A stretch of DNA of 64,000 bases, from NCBI GenBank assembly GCA_905250125.1, contig CAJNOL010000717.1:1-64000 (forward strand). Reading direction: 5' to 3'. Below the pieces are notes generated by a model. That model worked only from the letters and a program-made list of their open reading frames with translations, was not told where the DNA came from and did no database searches. Positions 1 to 12,200 of the stretch are shown in pieces (position 1 is the first letter of the stretch; each line of letters begins with the position of its first letter). This DNA is from Rotaria sordida. Lineage: Eukaryota; Rotifera; Eurotatoria; Philodinida; Philodinidae. The translations under genes were made by a program, and so were the position numbers.

Positions 1-601
1 CAGTTATTAAAACTAGATAGAAACCAATTCAACATATTAAAAAAAAAATCAGAAAAATTCTTCGTGAAAACTGTCTTTACACGAGTACATTGTTTACTCA
101 ATATATGATAAAATCACATAGAGATGCGATGAAACGAAAGACATGATTTTTTTATTCATTAGGATTCGTTGATCATAGGACAGCATATAGTATAGAGACA
201 AAAACTAATTTGAGTATTGTATCAACTGATTGATCACCGAAGGTTCCTTCATGCTTCATTGCCATTCATGTTAAACAATGAGTTAATTATACAATATTCT
301 ACCAAGAAACTCTAAATATGTGATGAGTAAGTGTTCTATTTCGCATTTTTGTTTTATTCTATAGAGAGAGAAAAAGAAAAAATTTTTTTTTGTTTCATTC
401 CTCTCACCCACTATGGGAAAGTAAATAACGACGAAGAGTCAATGTGTTGGCATATATATATACTATTGCAGTAAAATAAAAATATCGAGCATTGCATTCA
501 GCATAATTCTAGAACAGAAATCACTTGTTCAAGATAAAGTAATTATGATATATTTACTTTGTTTGAAATACATTTGCATCTATACTTAATAGAACTGCAT
601 T
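1..601. other. AT-rich upstream flank, no gene seen
   Basis: About 600 bp of AT-rich sequence with poly-A/T runs and a short TA run. I see no reading frame with coding character and no splice-flanked exon. It may hold the promoter or 5' UTR of the small ORF that starts at 602, but no motif can be pointed to. Confidence 0.4.
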
Positions 602-990
602 ATGGATGAAATTGAACAATCTATAGCGATTAACGCTAAAAATAACTGTAGTAACTCACAAGTCATACTAAATCCAACAAGACCTAGTATGCTGTTTGTG
701 GAATCATCATATTACATGGGAAGATCACCTCCAGATCTTTCATTCGAAGACTACCAACCTCAATATAGCCGTGGAGGAACTGAAGATCCGTCTTCTCGAA
801 TACCTCCATCACATCATAATTTTATAAAATTGTCAATGAATGCCACGGTTAATCTACTTGTTTTTTTTTCATTTGTTAAACTTCTTTTCTTAATAGGAAT
901 GGAATTTCCCAGTGGCTTGGGCAACCGACTGGCTCAGCCAACAAATTTTGGAAAGTAATTTTAGAAAACTTCTTCATTCATATATCTCAT
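602..990 (+). CDS. Unrecognised small two-exon ORF
   Basis: ATG at 602 opens an 82-codon frame to 847. A GT at 848 and a pyrimidine-rich AG at 895-896 define a 49 bp intron of the same style as the neighbouring genes, and joining keeps phase. Exon 2 (897-990) then reads EWNFPVAWATDWLSQQILES before a TAA. The joined protein is about 113 aa, with a Pro/Ser-rich segment (SPPDLSFEDYQPQYSRGG) and no signal peptide, membrane segment or family motif I recognise. A GT at 955 could end exon 2 earlier and lead to a missed downstream exon. The amino-acid composition looks coding, but this could also be a gene fragment or a chance ORF. It lies about 720 bp upstream of Nrx-IV on the same strand. Confidence 0.35.
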
Positions 991-1160
991 AATGTATTAA
1001 TTGACTTATTTATAGATCAAACAACGAAAAATATATGTCAATAATAATACAAAAACGAGCAGTCTTTTTTTTTTGATCTTGGTCCCTTGACACATTTGTT
1101 AATACTTTACTATTTAAATTTTAAGAAACTTTACGGAAAGAAATTGTTTATAAAAAAAAG

Positions 1161-1241
1161 GGTACTTTCCTGTTATCCCGACCACCTCAGGGTGAGGATG
1201 AGAGTGTGTGTTGAGGGTGGTCAGGATAACAGGAAAGTACC
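1161..1241. repeat. Short near-perfect hairpin
   Basis: Arms of about 26-29 nt (1161-1189 and 1213-1241) are inverted complements with one internal mismatch, separated by a loop of about 23 nt. The first arm begins GGTACTTTCCTGTTATCC and the last ends with its complement. It is GC-richer than the surroundings. It could be the core of a tiny MITE or a miRNA/siRNA-type precursor. It lies in the spacer between the 602-990 ORF and Nrx-IV. Confidence 0.7.
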
Positions 1242-1713
1242 ACAAGTATTTGGTTTTTTGCACTGTGTACATTTTTGTGCATTTATTATACGTCAGTGTG
1301 GTGTTTTTCTCTTTAATCCAGAAGCTTTTTTTTTATTGTCTATCAGTTGTGTTATTAATTATGCTAATTTGTATGTATTTATCTTCATATTTTAATCGCG
1401 AATTAAATAGTATGATTATCTATATTTATAAATATCATATACTAGTGACATCACTAACTTGTTCTGTTTTTAAACAGGAAAGATATGACTAATCGTAAGG
1501 TAAAGAAAGAAAAAGATAACCAATCAATATTTATGAAAACGGTCAGTTAGTTCTATATGATGACCTTGTCCGTGTCAAAAAAGAATTTTTAGAGAAAAGA
1601 AATATCTCAACTTGTTTTGGGTCTGATTCATTTTGTAATGGTCAAACGGTGATAATTGTATCGATCTTATTCACATCTCAAATAAAAACTGTTATTATTG
1701 ATTAGTACAAACT

Positions 1714-4700
1714 ATGTTGATCATTTCGTCCATAGAATTGTTTTCCTTTTTCGTTTTTCTACATTGCATTTCAAGTTCGTTTTTTTTTGATTAATTATTT
1801 TTAAATTAAATGATAGTTTTTAGTTATCAATAGTCTTACATCAGCTGATATTTATAGTCCTTGCAAAAAACCGCCAACTTTAGGTGTTGAATCGGGTAGA
1901 ATTCCAAATTCGGCTTTTTTTGCGTCATCTTTTGTAGAAGGTCGAGAACCATATACTGCTCGATTAAACGGTCGTTATGGTTTGTTTTTCGAATGGTTTT
2001 TAACTTCAAATAATTTTATTTTATTTCTTTTAAAGCTTGGCGACCTGCTTATATGGATGCAGATCAATATTTATATGTTGATCTTGGTTCTCGATACTAT
2101 GTAACAGGTGTTGCAACACAAGGTCGTCGTGCAGCAAAAGAATATGTAACGATATTTAATTTAATGTATTCTGATAATGGCCATAATTGGTTTTATTATA
2201 CAACTGAAGACAAAATCATTGTGGTTGGTTATTTCAATAGGATATATTTAAACAAAAAAAAAAACTAATTTGGTTTATTTCAGAACTTTGTTGGTAATAA
2301 AAATGATGATACTATTGTACGCAATAATCTCTCAGATCCTGTTATCACACGTTATATACGTTTTAATCCTAGACAATGGAATAATTTTATTTCAATGCGT
2401 GTAGAAGTTTATGGATGTCCATTTAGTATGAAAATTTATTTTATTATACTAAGATTTTGTTTTTTTTTATTAAATTGTTTTTTTAAGCATCTTCATCCTT
2501 TAACTTTGATGGACAAACAATTGCTTATTATGATGCAACTTTTATTCCATTACATAATAAACAAGATGAATTACGTTTACGTTTTAAAACAAATTATCCA
2601 CATGGACTTTTATTTTATGCTAAAGGAACACAAAATAATGATTATTTAAGTGTTGAACTTCGTAATGGAAGTATATTTATTGGAATTGATTTAGGTTTGC
2701 ATTTATGATTATAAATATATATACATATATATATTGAGAAAAGAATATTTCTTTTTTTTTTTAGGTTCAATACCAGAACGTTCCGGTGCAACAATAATTC
2801 AAGCTGGTAGTGTATTAGATGATTATCAATGGCATGATTTAGCTATTATACGTTATATGAGAAATATTTCGGTAAAAATTGATCAAACAATTGTACGTAA
2901 AGAATCACAAAGTGCATTTAATGGATTAGATCTTGATGGAAAAGTAAGACAATTTATTTGATAGCAAAAATATAAACTTTTTGTAATTGTATAAATCGAA
3001 TTCAAAGCATAGAATACTCGTTAATCCTATGATTAATACTCATTGTTTTCTTTTATTTAATCAAATGTTACAATATACTTATTCTTTTCGTCGTAAGAAT
3101 ATTCTTTCACTCAGAATAGAAGTGATAATATAAAATATGCGATTAGGTTTTTTTATTGTTCATTAATTTTGATCATAGTTGTAGTTGTCTGACTACGCGA
3201 GTGTCTTTCAAATTGATTAATAGATACATTTCTATTTCTGTTTAGCTTTATGTTGGTGGCGCACCTAATCATATGGAACGAGGAATAAATGTTCGACCTA
3301 ATTTTCAAGGTTGCTTGGAAAATGTTCTATATGTCAGTCCATCAACAAATTCTATTTTGGATATATTACAAAATCTACAACGACAAAATCCATTCTATGG
3401 TCTTGAACAAGGAAGAGTTGGTTCTGGAGCAATGTGTGAAGTAAGTTAAATACTAATTTTTCTTTTTTGTCTCTTCGTTTTCTATCATATTTAATAATAA
3501 TAAAAGAAATAATAATAACTTCATTACTTTATTCTTTTAGATTAAGATTAAAAAGTGAGGAAAATATCATATTGTGTTTTTTGCTTTCATCAATAATTTC
3601 AGCTGCTGTGCTCATGCATGATGAGAATCTATATTATTTTGTTTTTTTTTTGAGTTGGTCCTGGCATGCTTATGCATAATAAATAATCAGTTTATTTGTT
3701 TGTTTTATTCATAAATAATAATTTCTTTTCTTTTAATTTTTAGGATGATTCAATGAATATGCATCCATATACATTTAAAACATTTGATTCTTATCTTGAA
3801 ATATTTCGTAAACCAGGTTCAACATCTATTGATATAAGTTTTCAAATGCGTACATTTGAACCAAATGGAATTTTATTTTATACAAATTTATCTGAACCGA
3901 GACATTTAATGGTTGGTATTAATGATGTACCTGATCAAGATTTTTTACGAGTAGGAAAAATTTTAAAATAATAAAAAAATATGTGGTTGATCTTTGTTGT
4001 TGTTATTTTGTTAAAGTTGTTTCTTGACGAAGGACAATTAGCTTGTACTCTACAATTAGATGGAAATAAACGAACTGTTCGTCATCGTCGAGGTAAATTT
4101 TAATGATCTGGTATCTTTTGTTTTATCTCAAAATTTTAGATAATTTAAATGATGGTCAATGGCATGAAATAAGTCTTCTATTAACACAATATCGTTTTAA
4201 TATAACAGTTGATTATGAACCTGAATTATCATTTACACGTAATAATTTATCAACAACAGATCGTTTTACATTTAGTTCAAATGGTGATCAAATAAATCGT
4301 GAAACAACAATGAATGGTTTTGTTGGTTGTATAAGACAATTAGTTATGAGTGGAATACAAATATTACCAAGAGATTTAACAAGTAATTTAACTATTCTAA
4401 GATCAGGTGATAATCGTCCAAGAACAGGAACTGTTATTAATCATGGTGTACTTGTTGATGCTTGTGAAATGTTTGATCGTTGTACACCGAATCCATGTCG
4501 TCATGGCGGCATATGTCATCAAGTAAGATTAAAAAAAATCATAGTCATAACGTTTAAATCGATACATTCGAATCAAGATTAAACTTCTTTTTTTCTTGCT
4601 ATCCTATAATTGCAATAGGTCTAATGCCATCAAGAAGTATTTAATGAATGCTTCACGATAGTAATCTGAAGAGTCTAAACTGATGTAAAATATGAGAATG

Positions 4701-7700
4701 AATATATGATGACTATTTTTTTAATCAAATATTTTCAAATGAATAATGAAACAACTAAATCGTTAAGAGTGTTTCTTCTCCTTTCGTGAATCGAAACTTT
4801 TTTTTAGTTATTGTATAGTCTAAAGTAGTATATATCTAATGAGTACATTTTGAGATCCAAAAATTGTCTTTCAACATTAAAGAATTAAATTTACGTAATA
4901 GAAATAGTAAATCATATTTTTCTCAAACCAACTTTTTCATGAAAAATTGTGCAGAAACGTTCCCATTTCTCTGACTAAGTACGTCCGATCGAATTGAAAC
5001 TTTTTTCACATATACTATACACTGTTCGGGATGAGTTAGTTTTTCTTTATTTCAAAAAATATTGTTCCGATGGTTTTTAGTGACTCTATTGAAATCAAAA
5101 AGATACCCAACCCAAACAATGTCTAATACTTGTAAAGCCTGAGCTACTCGGGCTCGATACATGTCTAGTCAAGATTTATCTATAAATTAATAGTCTCATC
5201 TTTGATAATACAGCAATGAAAACAGCAAAGAATAAGACAAGATGGAAAGAATTTTATCTAGAGCTGTATTTTGATTTTAATAGTAGTACAAACAGAATCA
5301 TAGTACAATTAATACATATGACCTAAATTAGAGTAAAATAATTATAATTTACATTAATTTCAAATTCATTTTATTATTTCTATTGAAAAATAAATCTTGA
5401 TTTTTTTTTCTCGTATTTCATTAGACATGGACAAGATTTCGTTGTGATTGTTCTAAAACAGGTTATAGCGGTGCTGTATGTCATATTAGTGATAATCCAT
5501 TATCATGTCTTGATTTTAAATTAAATCGTATGAAAATAGATGAAATAATTCCTGAACGTTTAACAATAATTGATATTGATGGTAGTGGTCCATTATCTCC
5601 ATTTCCTGTTGTATGTCGTTATGGTGGTAAATCTGAAATTCTTAATGTAACAGAAATAGGTCATTATCATGAATTAGAAAGTTATGTATCAAGTGGTTAT
5701 CAATTACCTAATTCAATTTATTCTCAAACAATAAATTATCGTGTACCATTAGCACAAGTATTTGCTGTTATTGATCGTTCATATGTATGTAAACAATATA
5801 TTGAATATACATGTTTTAATTCACGTTTATTAAATTATCCAAATCCACCATTTGGTTGGTGGATTGGTCGTACAAATCAAACAATGGATTATTGGGGTGG
5901 AAGTGAACTTGGAACAGGAAAATGTTCATGTGGTTTAGATATGACATGTGCTAATCCAAATTTATTTTGTAATTGTGATTCACAATTTAAAGCTGAACTT
6001 AAAGATGCAGGATATTTGACAAGAAAAGAATTTTTACCTGTTCTTCGAGTTGAATTTGGTGATACAGGTATTTTTAAGAGATTTTTTGAAAATTAAAAAA
6101 CAAAAAATTTTTTGTTTTTGAAAATCATATTTTCACAGGACCAGCTGGTTCATCACAATATGGTCGTTATCAAGTTGGTCGTCTTCAATGTGAAGGTGAT
6201 TTACTTTATGATAATACAATAACATTTCGAAAAGCTGATGCAATTATAACTGTATCACCATTTGAAGCTAAAGTAGCCGGTGATATACGTTTTCAATTTA
6301 AAACTGGTTTTGATTCAGCAACATTTGGTTCAGCTATTATTGTACAAAATATTGGTTATGATGATGGAGATCTTATTGAAGTAACCATTTGTTTTTTTTT
6401 AAATAGATTGATTATTGAAAGTTATTTTCTTTTTTTTTTTCGTTTTATAAGATTCGTCTTCAAGCACCACGTGAAATAGCATTTCGATATAGTGTTGGTC
6501 GTGGTACAAATATTGTAACAATTCGTTCACCATATGATTTTAATGATAATGAATGGCATACAGTACAAGTAGAAATTAATCGACAAGAAGCACGTTTAAC
6601 AGTTGATAGTTTATCAGCTGCTAATCCAGAAGATCAAACAACATTTCGTCATATACGTTTAACATCAAATTTAACAATTGGTGCGTCTGTTAGAAATCGA
6701 AATGGTTTTGTTGGATGTATACGTGCATTTCAAGTTAATGGAGAATTAATTGATTTAAAATCTCAAGCATTGCGTGGAATGTATGGAATATCACCTGGAT
6801 GTATTGGTAAATGTCAAAGTAATCCTTGTCTAAATGGAGGACGATGTAATGAACGTTGGTCAACATATGATTGTGATTGTACATTTACACCATTTCGTGG
6901 ACCAATTTGTTCAACAGAAATTGGAACACGATTAGAAGCAAATACAATGATTAAATATACGTTTCCAACTGAAGGTAAAAGAATATATTATAAAATTTGG
7001 AAAAAAAAGAAACAAAGGAGATATTCAATAAAAATAATAGGTAGAGATTAAGAAAAGTTTCTTTTATTTTTTTTGATTGCGATTAGATAAAATTGTCAGG
7101 AATATTAGATCTTAACCTTATTTTTGCACTATCATTAATCAATTGTTGATTATCAATAGGCTTGATCGTTGTTCGAAGTTACCGATAATAATTAGGACTT
7201 TTTCGGATATAGATAGTGTTTTATTTAGCGTAATCAGAGATTGTTCTACTAGTTCATCTGATCAATATAGTTCAACAGTATTAGAGTTTCCGATTGTTTT
7301 TGAGAGTAGGAGGAGTTAATAATGCGGCAGAAATCGAACAGAAGATGTTGAAATCATCAACTTTCTATAATAGTTTGTCTAACAAGGGAACAATCTCAAG
7401 TAACATTTGCCGTTTAAGCTCATGTGGGCCTATAGATAGGTCGAATGAATCTTAGAATATCTTGAAGTTTTTAGCGAATAAGAATGTTCCCTCGTCGAAT
7501 TATTTAATTTTCAAATGTACTTGAAATTTTAAATTATAGCTCTGTCCCGCAATCTTTCGTAGGGTACCTGGAAGTAAATAAAAAGTCTACTAAATCGATC
7601 AAAACCTAGCTCCAGAGGCCCATGAGGACGAACTTCTTAGGCTTTTGCTAGCCTTATTGGGACCTATCTGTGGATCTAATATGAACTCAAACAGTGGAAA

Positions 7701-8852
7701 GGTCAGTTGAGACAGTTCTCTCGTGAGAGAAAGTGTCTTCATATGAATATCTCTCAGAAACAGAATTAGAATCGCTAAAATTTCCTTTCTGTCACGATTT
7801 CTCACATGTCTGTAAAAAAATTTTCAGAGGGAAAGTTTAAAATAAAAATTCAACAGAATATATAATTTACTTATGACTCTTTTTTTTTCAAGGTGTTACT
7901 GCTACTGAAGAAGAAACTATTCGTGTTTTATTTACAACATATAAAAAACAAGGCATATTAATGCAATTAAAATCAGATAAAACGGATGAAAAAGGTATGG
8001 TTGATTATTTTACTCTTGAAATGAATAATAATGGTGGTGTACGTGTAAAATTTAATTATGGTTTTGATACATTTGAATATAATGTTCCATATGATTTAAC
8101 AAATGGACAAGATCATGAAATTATTGTAACACGTCGTGATTATGGTAAACGTATTATAATTAGTGTTGATAATTATGAACCATATATTGATGTATTTCCT
8201 CAAACACAACAAATTGATATGCAATTTGATAGTCCACGTGTTATGTATATTGGAAGAAATGAAACAACACCACCTGAACAAGGTTTTAGTGGTTGTATTG
8301 CACGTTTACAATTTAATCGTATATTTCCATTAAAATATGCTTTTTTGGAAGAACGTGATCCGAATATAACATGGACCGGTGGAAATATTCGGTAAATTGA
8401 AATAAATAATGGAATAAAAACATAGAAATTTATTTATTTTTAATCTTAGTGAATGGCCATGTGGCACAGAACCTGTGAAATATCCACCTGAACCTGTAGA
8501 AATTCCACCGGATCGTGGATTTACAATACTTGGTTTGTTTATTATTATTATTATTTTTTTGTTTGTTTAATAATTAAATAATTATTTATATTATTTTTTA
8601 GTGTTACCTCGTCCAGTTTATACACAAAATATTTATGCAAGAAATTTAGGTATTATTGGAGGCATAATAGGTTTTGCTGCAATATTTATTGCTATTGGTC
8701 TTGGTTTATGTTATCATAAATCACGTAAAAGTGGACATTATAAAACAAAAGAAGATGAAGGTGCTGATCAAGCTATTGATGCTGATACAGCTATTATCAG
8801 AGGTGATCCACGTCATCCAGATTTAACTGAAGCAAAAGAATGGTATTTTTAA
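1714..8852 (+). CDS. Nrx-IV: Neurexin-IV / contactin-associated (Caspr) adhesion protein
   Basis: Type I membrane protein of septate (paranode-like) junctions; Caspr relatives bind contactin outside the cell and 4.1/coracle-type proteins inside. Exons: 1714-1774, 1824-1979, 2036-2220, 2284-2425, 2488-2694, 2765-2943, 3246-3440, 3744-3950, 4017-4092, 4140-4522, 5425-6067, 6139-6380, 6452-6974, 7893-8391, 8450-8532, 8602-8852; total 4032 nt, 1343 aa. The first exon supplies a hydrophobic signal peptide (MLIISSIELFSFFVFLHC) and joins in phase across a 49 bp intron. Domain order is diagnostic: F5/8C discoidin (~34-180), LamG (~185-375), LamG (~376-575), EGF (~578-616), fibrinogen-like (~620-810), LamG (~815-1000), EGF (~1011-1046), LamG (~1067-1230), transmembrane helix (~1275-1295) and a 48-residue tail. 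The tail starts CYHKSRKSGHYKTKEDEG (band-4.1-binding type) and ends EWYF, a PDZ ligand. The donor of exon 3 could be 2220 or 2223. No domain is broken. Confidence 0.93.
6975..7892 (+). other. 918 bp intron of Nrx-IV
   Basis: This intron separates EGF2 from LamG4. It opens with GTAAAAG and ends with a T-rich tract and CAAG. It contains a 68-codon antisense frame at 7599-7805 with no recognisable motif, and I see no gene or structured repeat inside. The other long intron of this gene (4523-5424) likewise shows only AT-rich sequence. Confidence 0.6.
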
Positions 8853-9205
8853 ATTTCTCTTTGTTTTTTTTTGTTTTTGCAATCGCTCATTAATAATGAG
8901 CTTAATCATTTGCTCACATCTGTACATATCATAAATGTGTTTTTTTCTTTTGTTGTTTTTGATATGTATGCTTATTTTTGTATATAGTCATTTATCTAGA
9001 CATTCATTTTCTTTACTATATTCGTTATTTGTTGATTTTTTTTTTCTATAATGCATTTGTTTTTTGTTTTGAAAATGATAATGTTAGCATTCATTTAATT
9101 GCTATATGAAAAATCAAATAATAATTTTCTTCTTAATAAAAAAAAAATAATAATGAATCTTTACATAGAAACTTTTTATGTTTGTTTTTGTTTAGTATTC
9201 CGAAA
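8853..9205. other. Nrx-IV / UTP18 spacer
   Basis: A 353 bp T-rich spacer that must carry the 3' end of the Nrx-IV transcript and the promoter of UTP18. An AATAAA-like motif occurs near 9133. No other element was seen. Confidence 0.5.
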
Positions 9206-12200
9206 ATGGTTTCGTTACTTGAGAATATTGATACGATCAATGATGATAATGCTGATGATTCTGATGCACCAATTGAAGTAAGAACAAAAACATCGAAAGT
9301 TGAGAAGAAAAAGAAGAAAACAAAAACAAAACGTCGCATTCAATATACACTTGCAACAGAAGAAGATAATGATCCAAAGGATAAACGTTTCGATGAAGAA
9401 TCTGCTCTTACACATGTAGTTTTTGGAGATGATGATGATTATCTTGATGAATTAACATCGAAAACTACAACAGATAAACAAGTATATCTAAGTGTATCAT
9501 ATAGATAATTATATAAATTAAATTTCTATTCTCTATAGACTACTAAAATTAAAACAACAAAAGTAACAGTCGAATCGAAAAAACCAGCATGGATCGATAG
9601 TGAAGAAGTAACCGAAGAAATGTTAGTGAAATTTGTTTTTTGATCGAAGATTTAAAAACATTAGATTCTTTTTTAAAAATATTTAGTGTTCGCGAACCAA
9701 ATTTTAATCAAATATGTCCGCGAAAACGTCGAAAAATCACAACAGGAGAATATGAAACAAAACTTAAATTCGAGTAAGTTCTTTTTTTAAATATTAACGT
9801 GTGATTGAAAAGTTTTTTGAGACAAGATGTTTTTGTTTATTTTTGTGACTCGCTAGAAAATATTGCATACGAGTCAAAAGCTATGAGCTAGGATGATTTT
9901 TTCGAATATGAGTTTACAAATTTTATTCAAGATTAGTGAAATAATCATTGAAAAGCTAAAAAAAAACTAATTTGAACGGAACTTATCGATTGATATTTCT
10001 GGTGAACATATTTGTTCATTTTAGCCTGCTCGAAAGCATTTTAGACGAGCAAAAAACTATAGATCATGATCAGAATTTGAATATGAACTTAGAAATGTTG
10101 TGTCCATTTTTGTTCAAGAGCAGTGACGAACTTTTTGAAAGACCTGAAAAGTCATTTTTAATAGTGACCCAACAAGTTTTTGTTTGCTCTATAAGTTCCT
10201 TTTCGAATATGAGAAAAATTGTTAGAATCAGTCGTTTTATAGAACGGATATTTGTCTACAAAATATGATATTGAACTAAACTGTAGCTTTTATCTAAGTG
10301 AGGTTACAAGCATTTCCTTTCAACGTAGAATAGTTGTCGATTTTTCAAAAATGAGTATTTAGGAAAAACGAAAATTTAGGTGCCTTATCGAAAGATAAAA
10401 CAAATATCTTCAAATTGTGTATTTCATAGGGTAGGTTCCAACCTACAAGTTGATGTATAAATAAAGGTGCAAAATAATCTTTTAGGCTTTTCAAAGATCA
10501 TTTCACTATTCTCGAACAAAATTCCTAAGCCCATATTCGAAAAGAACATCCTAACTCGTAGCTTTTGACTTATTGAAAATATTTTTGTAGCAGGTCATAA
10601 AAGTGAACAAACATTTTTTTTTAAAAACTTTTCGATCATATATTGTGCAAATTATTTTGCTATTTTAGATATGAACGTGTTATGGGCCGACCATCATGGG
10701 CAGAAAAATTATTAAACAAAAAAACAGATGCAGGTAATCGTTCAGATTCAGTTTCAAATATGGAAAAAAAAATTTTATTTTTTATTTTGAATAATTTTGT
10801 TTCTGTTAGATGATAGTGATGAAGAATTATTTCGTCGTACGGGAAATTATTTAACAAAATCAACTGTTTTACGAGCTGGAACAATTGATTGTTTACGTTG
10901 TGCAGATTTTAAACATGATGTAGCTCATTCTGTATGCTTTATTATTATTATTTTTTTTTAATATTCTATGATTCATTTATGAAATTTTCATTTTAGAAAC
11001 TTTTACGATCAGTCGAATTTCATCCAACTGCACGAATACTTCTTACAGCTGGACGAAGTCAATATTTAAATTTATATCAAGTAAAAACAAAAAACAAGAA
11101 AGAAATTTTCTAATCATTATAAAATATTATTTATTTAGGTTGATGGAAAGAAAAATGAACGTATTCAATCACTTTTTTTTGAACGATTCTCAATTGATAC
11201 AGCACATTTTAGTCGAGATGGTAATCAAGTGATAGTTACCGGTGATCGAAATTTTTTTAAAGTTTATGATATGATCGAAGGAAAAATTATGCAAATACCT
11301 ATGATGAGAGGTAAACAGATATAATATATTTTTAAAAAAATAAATAAATTTTAAATTCATATTAGGATTTGAAGAACGTTTGGGAAGATTTGAATTAAGT
11401 CCTGATGGATCTTTAATTATATTTATTAATCGAAATGGTCAATTACATTTTGTATCTACAAAAGTATATCAAATATTCTTTTGTTTTATCTAATTTAAAA
11501 TTTTCTGAAATATTTTATTTTAGTCAAAAGAATTAATCGATAGTACTCAACTTTCAGGAAATATTAATAGTGTTACATTTCGACATGACAGTGAACTAAT
11601 GTTTGCTTCAGGAGGTAAAAATTTCTTTCATGTTTTTATTTTTCTTTTAATAACTAAAAAAAATTTTATTTTGATTATTTATTAGATGAAGGTATTGTCA
11701 CAGTTTTTGATATACGCCGACGAGCAGCTATACATCGTTTTGTTGATGATGGTAGTTATTCAACAACGAGTATGTGTGTTTCACCGAACCAACAATATTT
11801 TATTACCGGGTAAATTATTTCTTTTGAAAATTAATTTCAGTCTTTTTTTTTTGTGAAACATGATTTAAAAGAAGTGTTGTAGTGTAGAGATAAATATATT
11901 TGGTAAAAAAAATGAAAATAATATTTTTTTTTTGCGATTTGAATAATGTAGAACATACTTTAGTCAATGACCGAGTATTTGGTTTAAAAAATTATTCTAG
12001 TTCTGTAAAAGTTTGGGAAAATCTTTGACTCAAAAAATTGATCAAGTTTCTGTCATCTTGGAAAAAAAAACTTTTTTTCCAAAGAAAGTAACAAGATCTA
12101 AGAAATACATCATACTGATTTTCAATTAAGTGTTTTCTGACAAGATGTGTTCAGTGTATTCTGTGTATACATTTTAGCATAGCTCTAAACTTGAACTTTT

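Noticed and set aside
1087..1492. Overlapping + strand frames before Nrx-IV
   Set aside because: They run through the 1161-1241 hairpin and AT-rich DNA. The true Nrx-IV start is better explained by the micro-exon at 1714.
7599..7805. 68-codon antisense frame in an Nrx-IV intron
   Set aside because: No motif, no splice partners and no coding-like composition; it probably arises by chance.
9972..10268. 98-codon + strand frame in UTP18 intron 3
   Set aside because: It lies wholly inside the foldback element, shows no family motif and is not splice-bounded.
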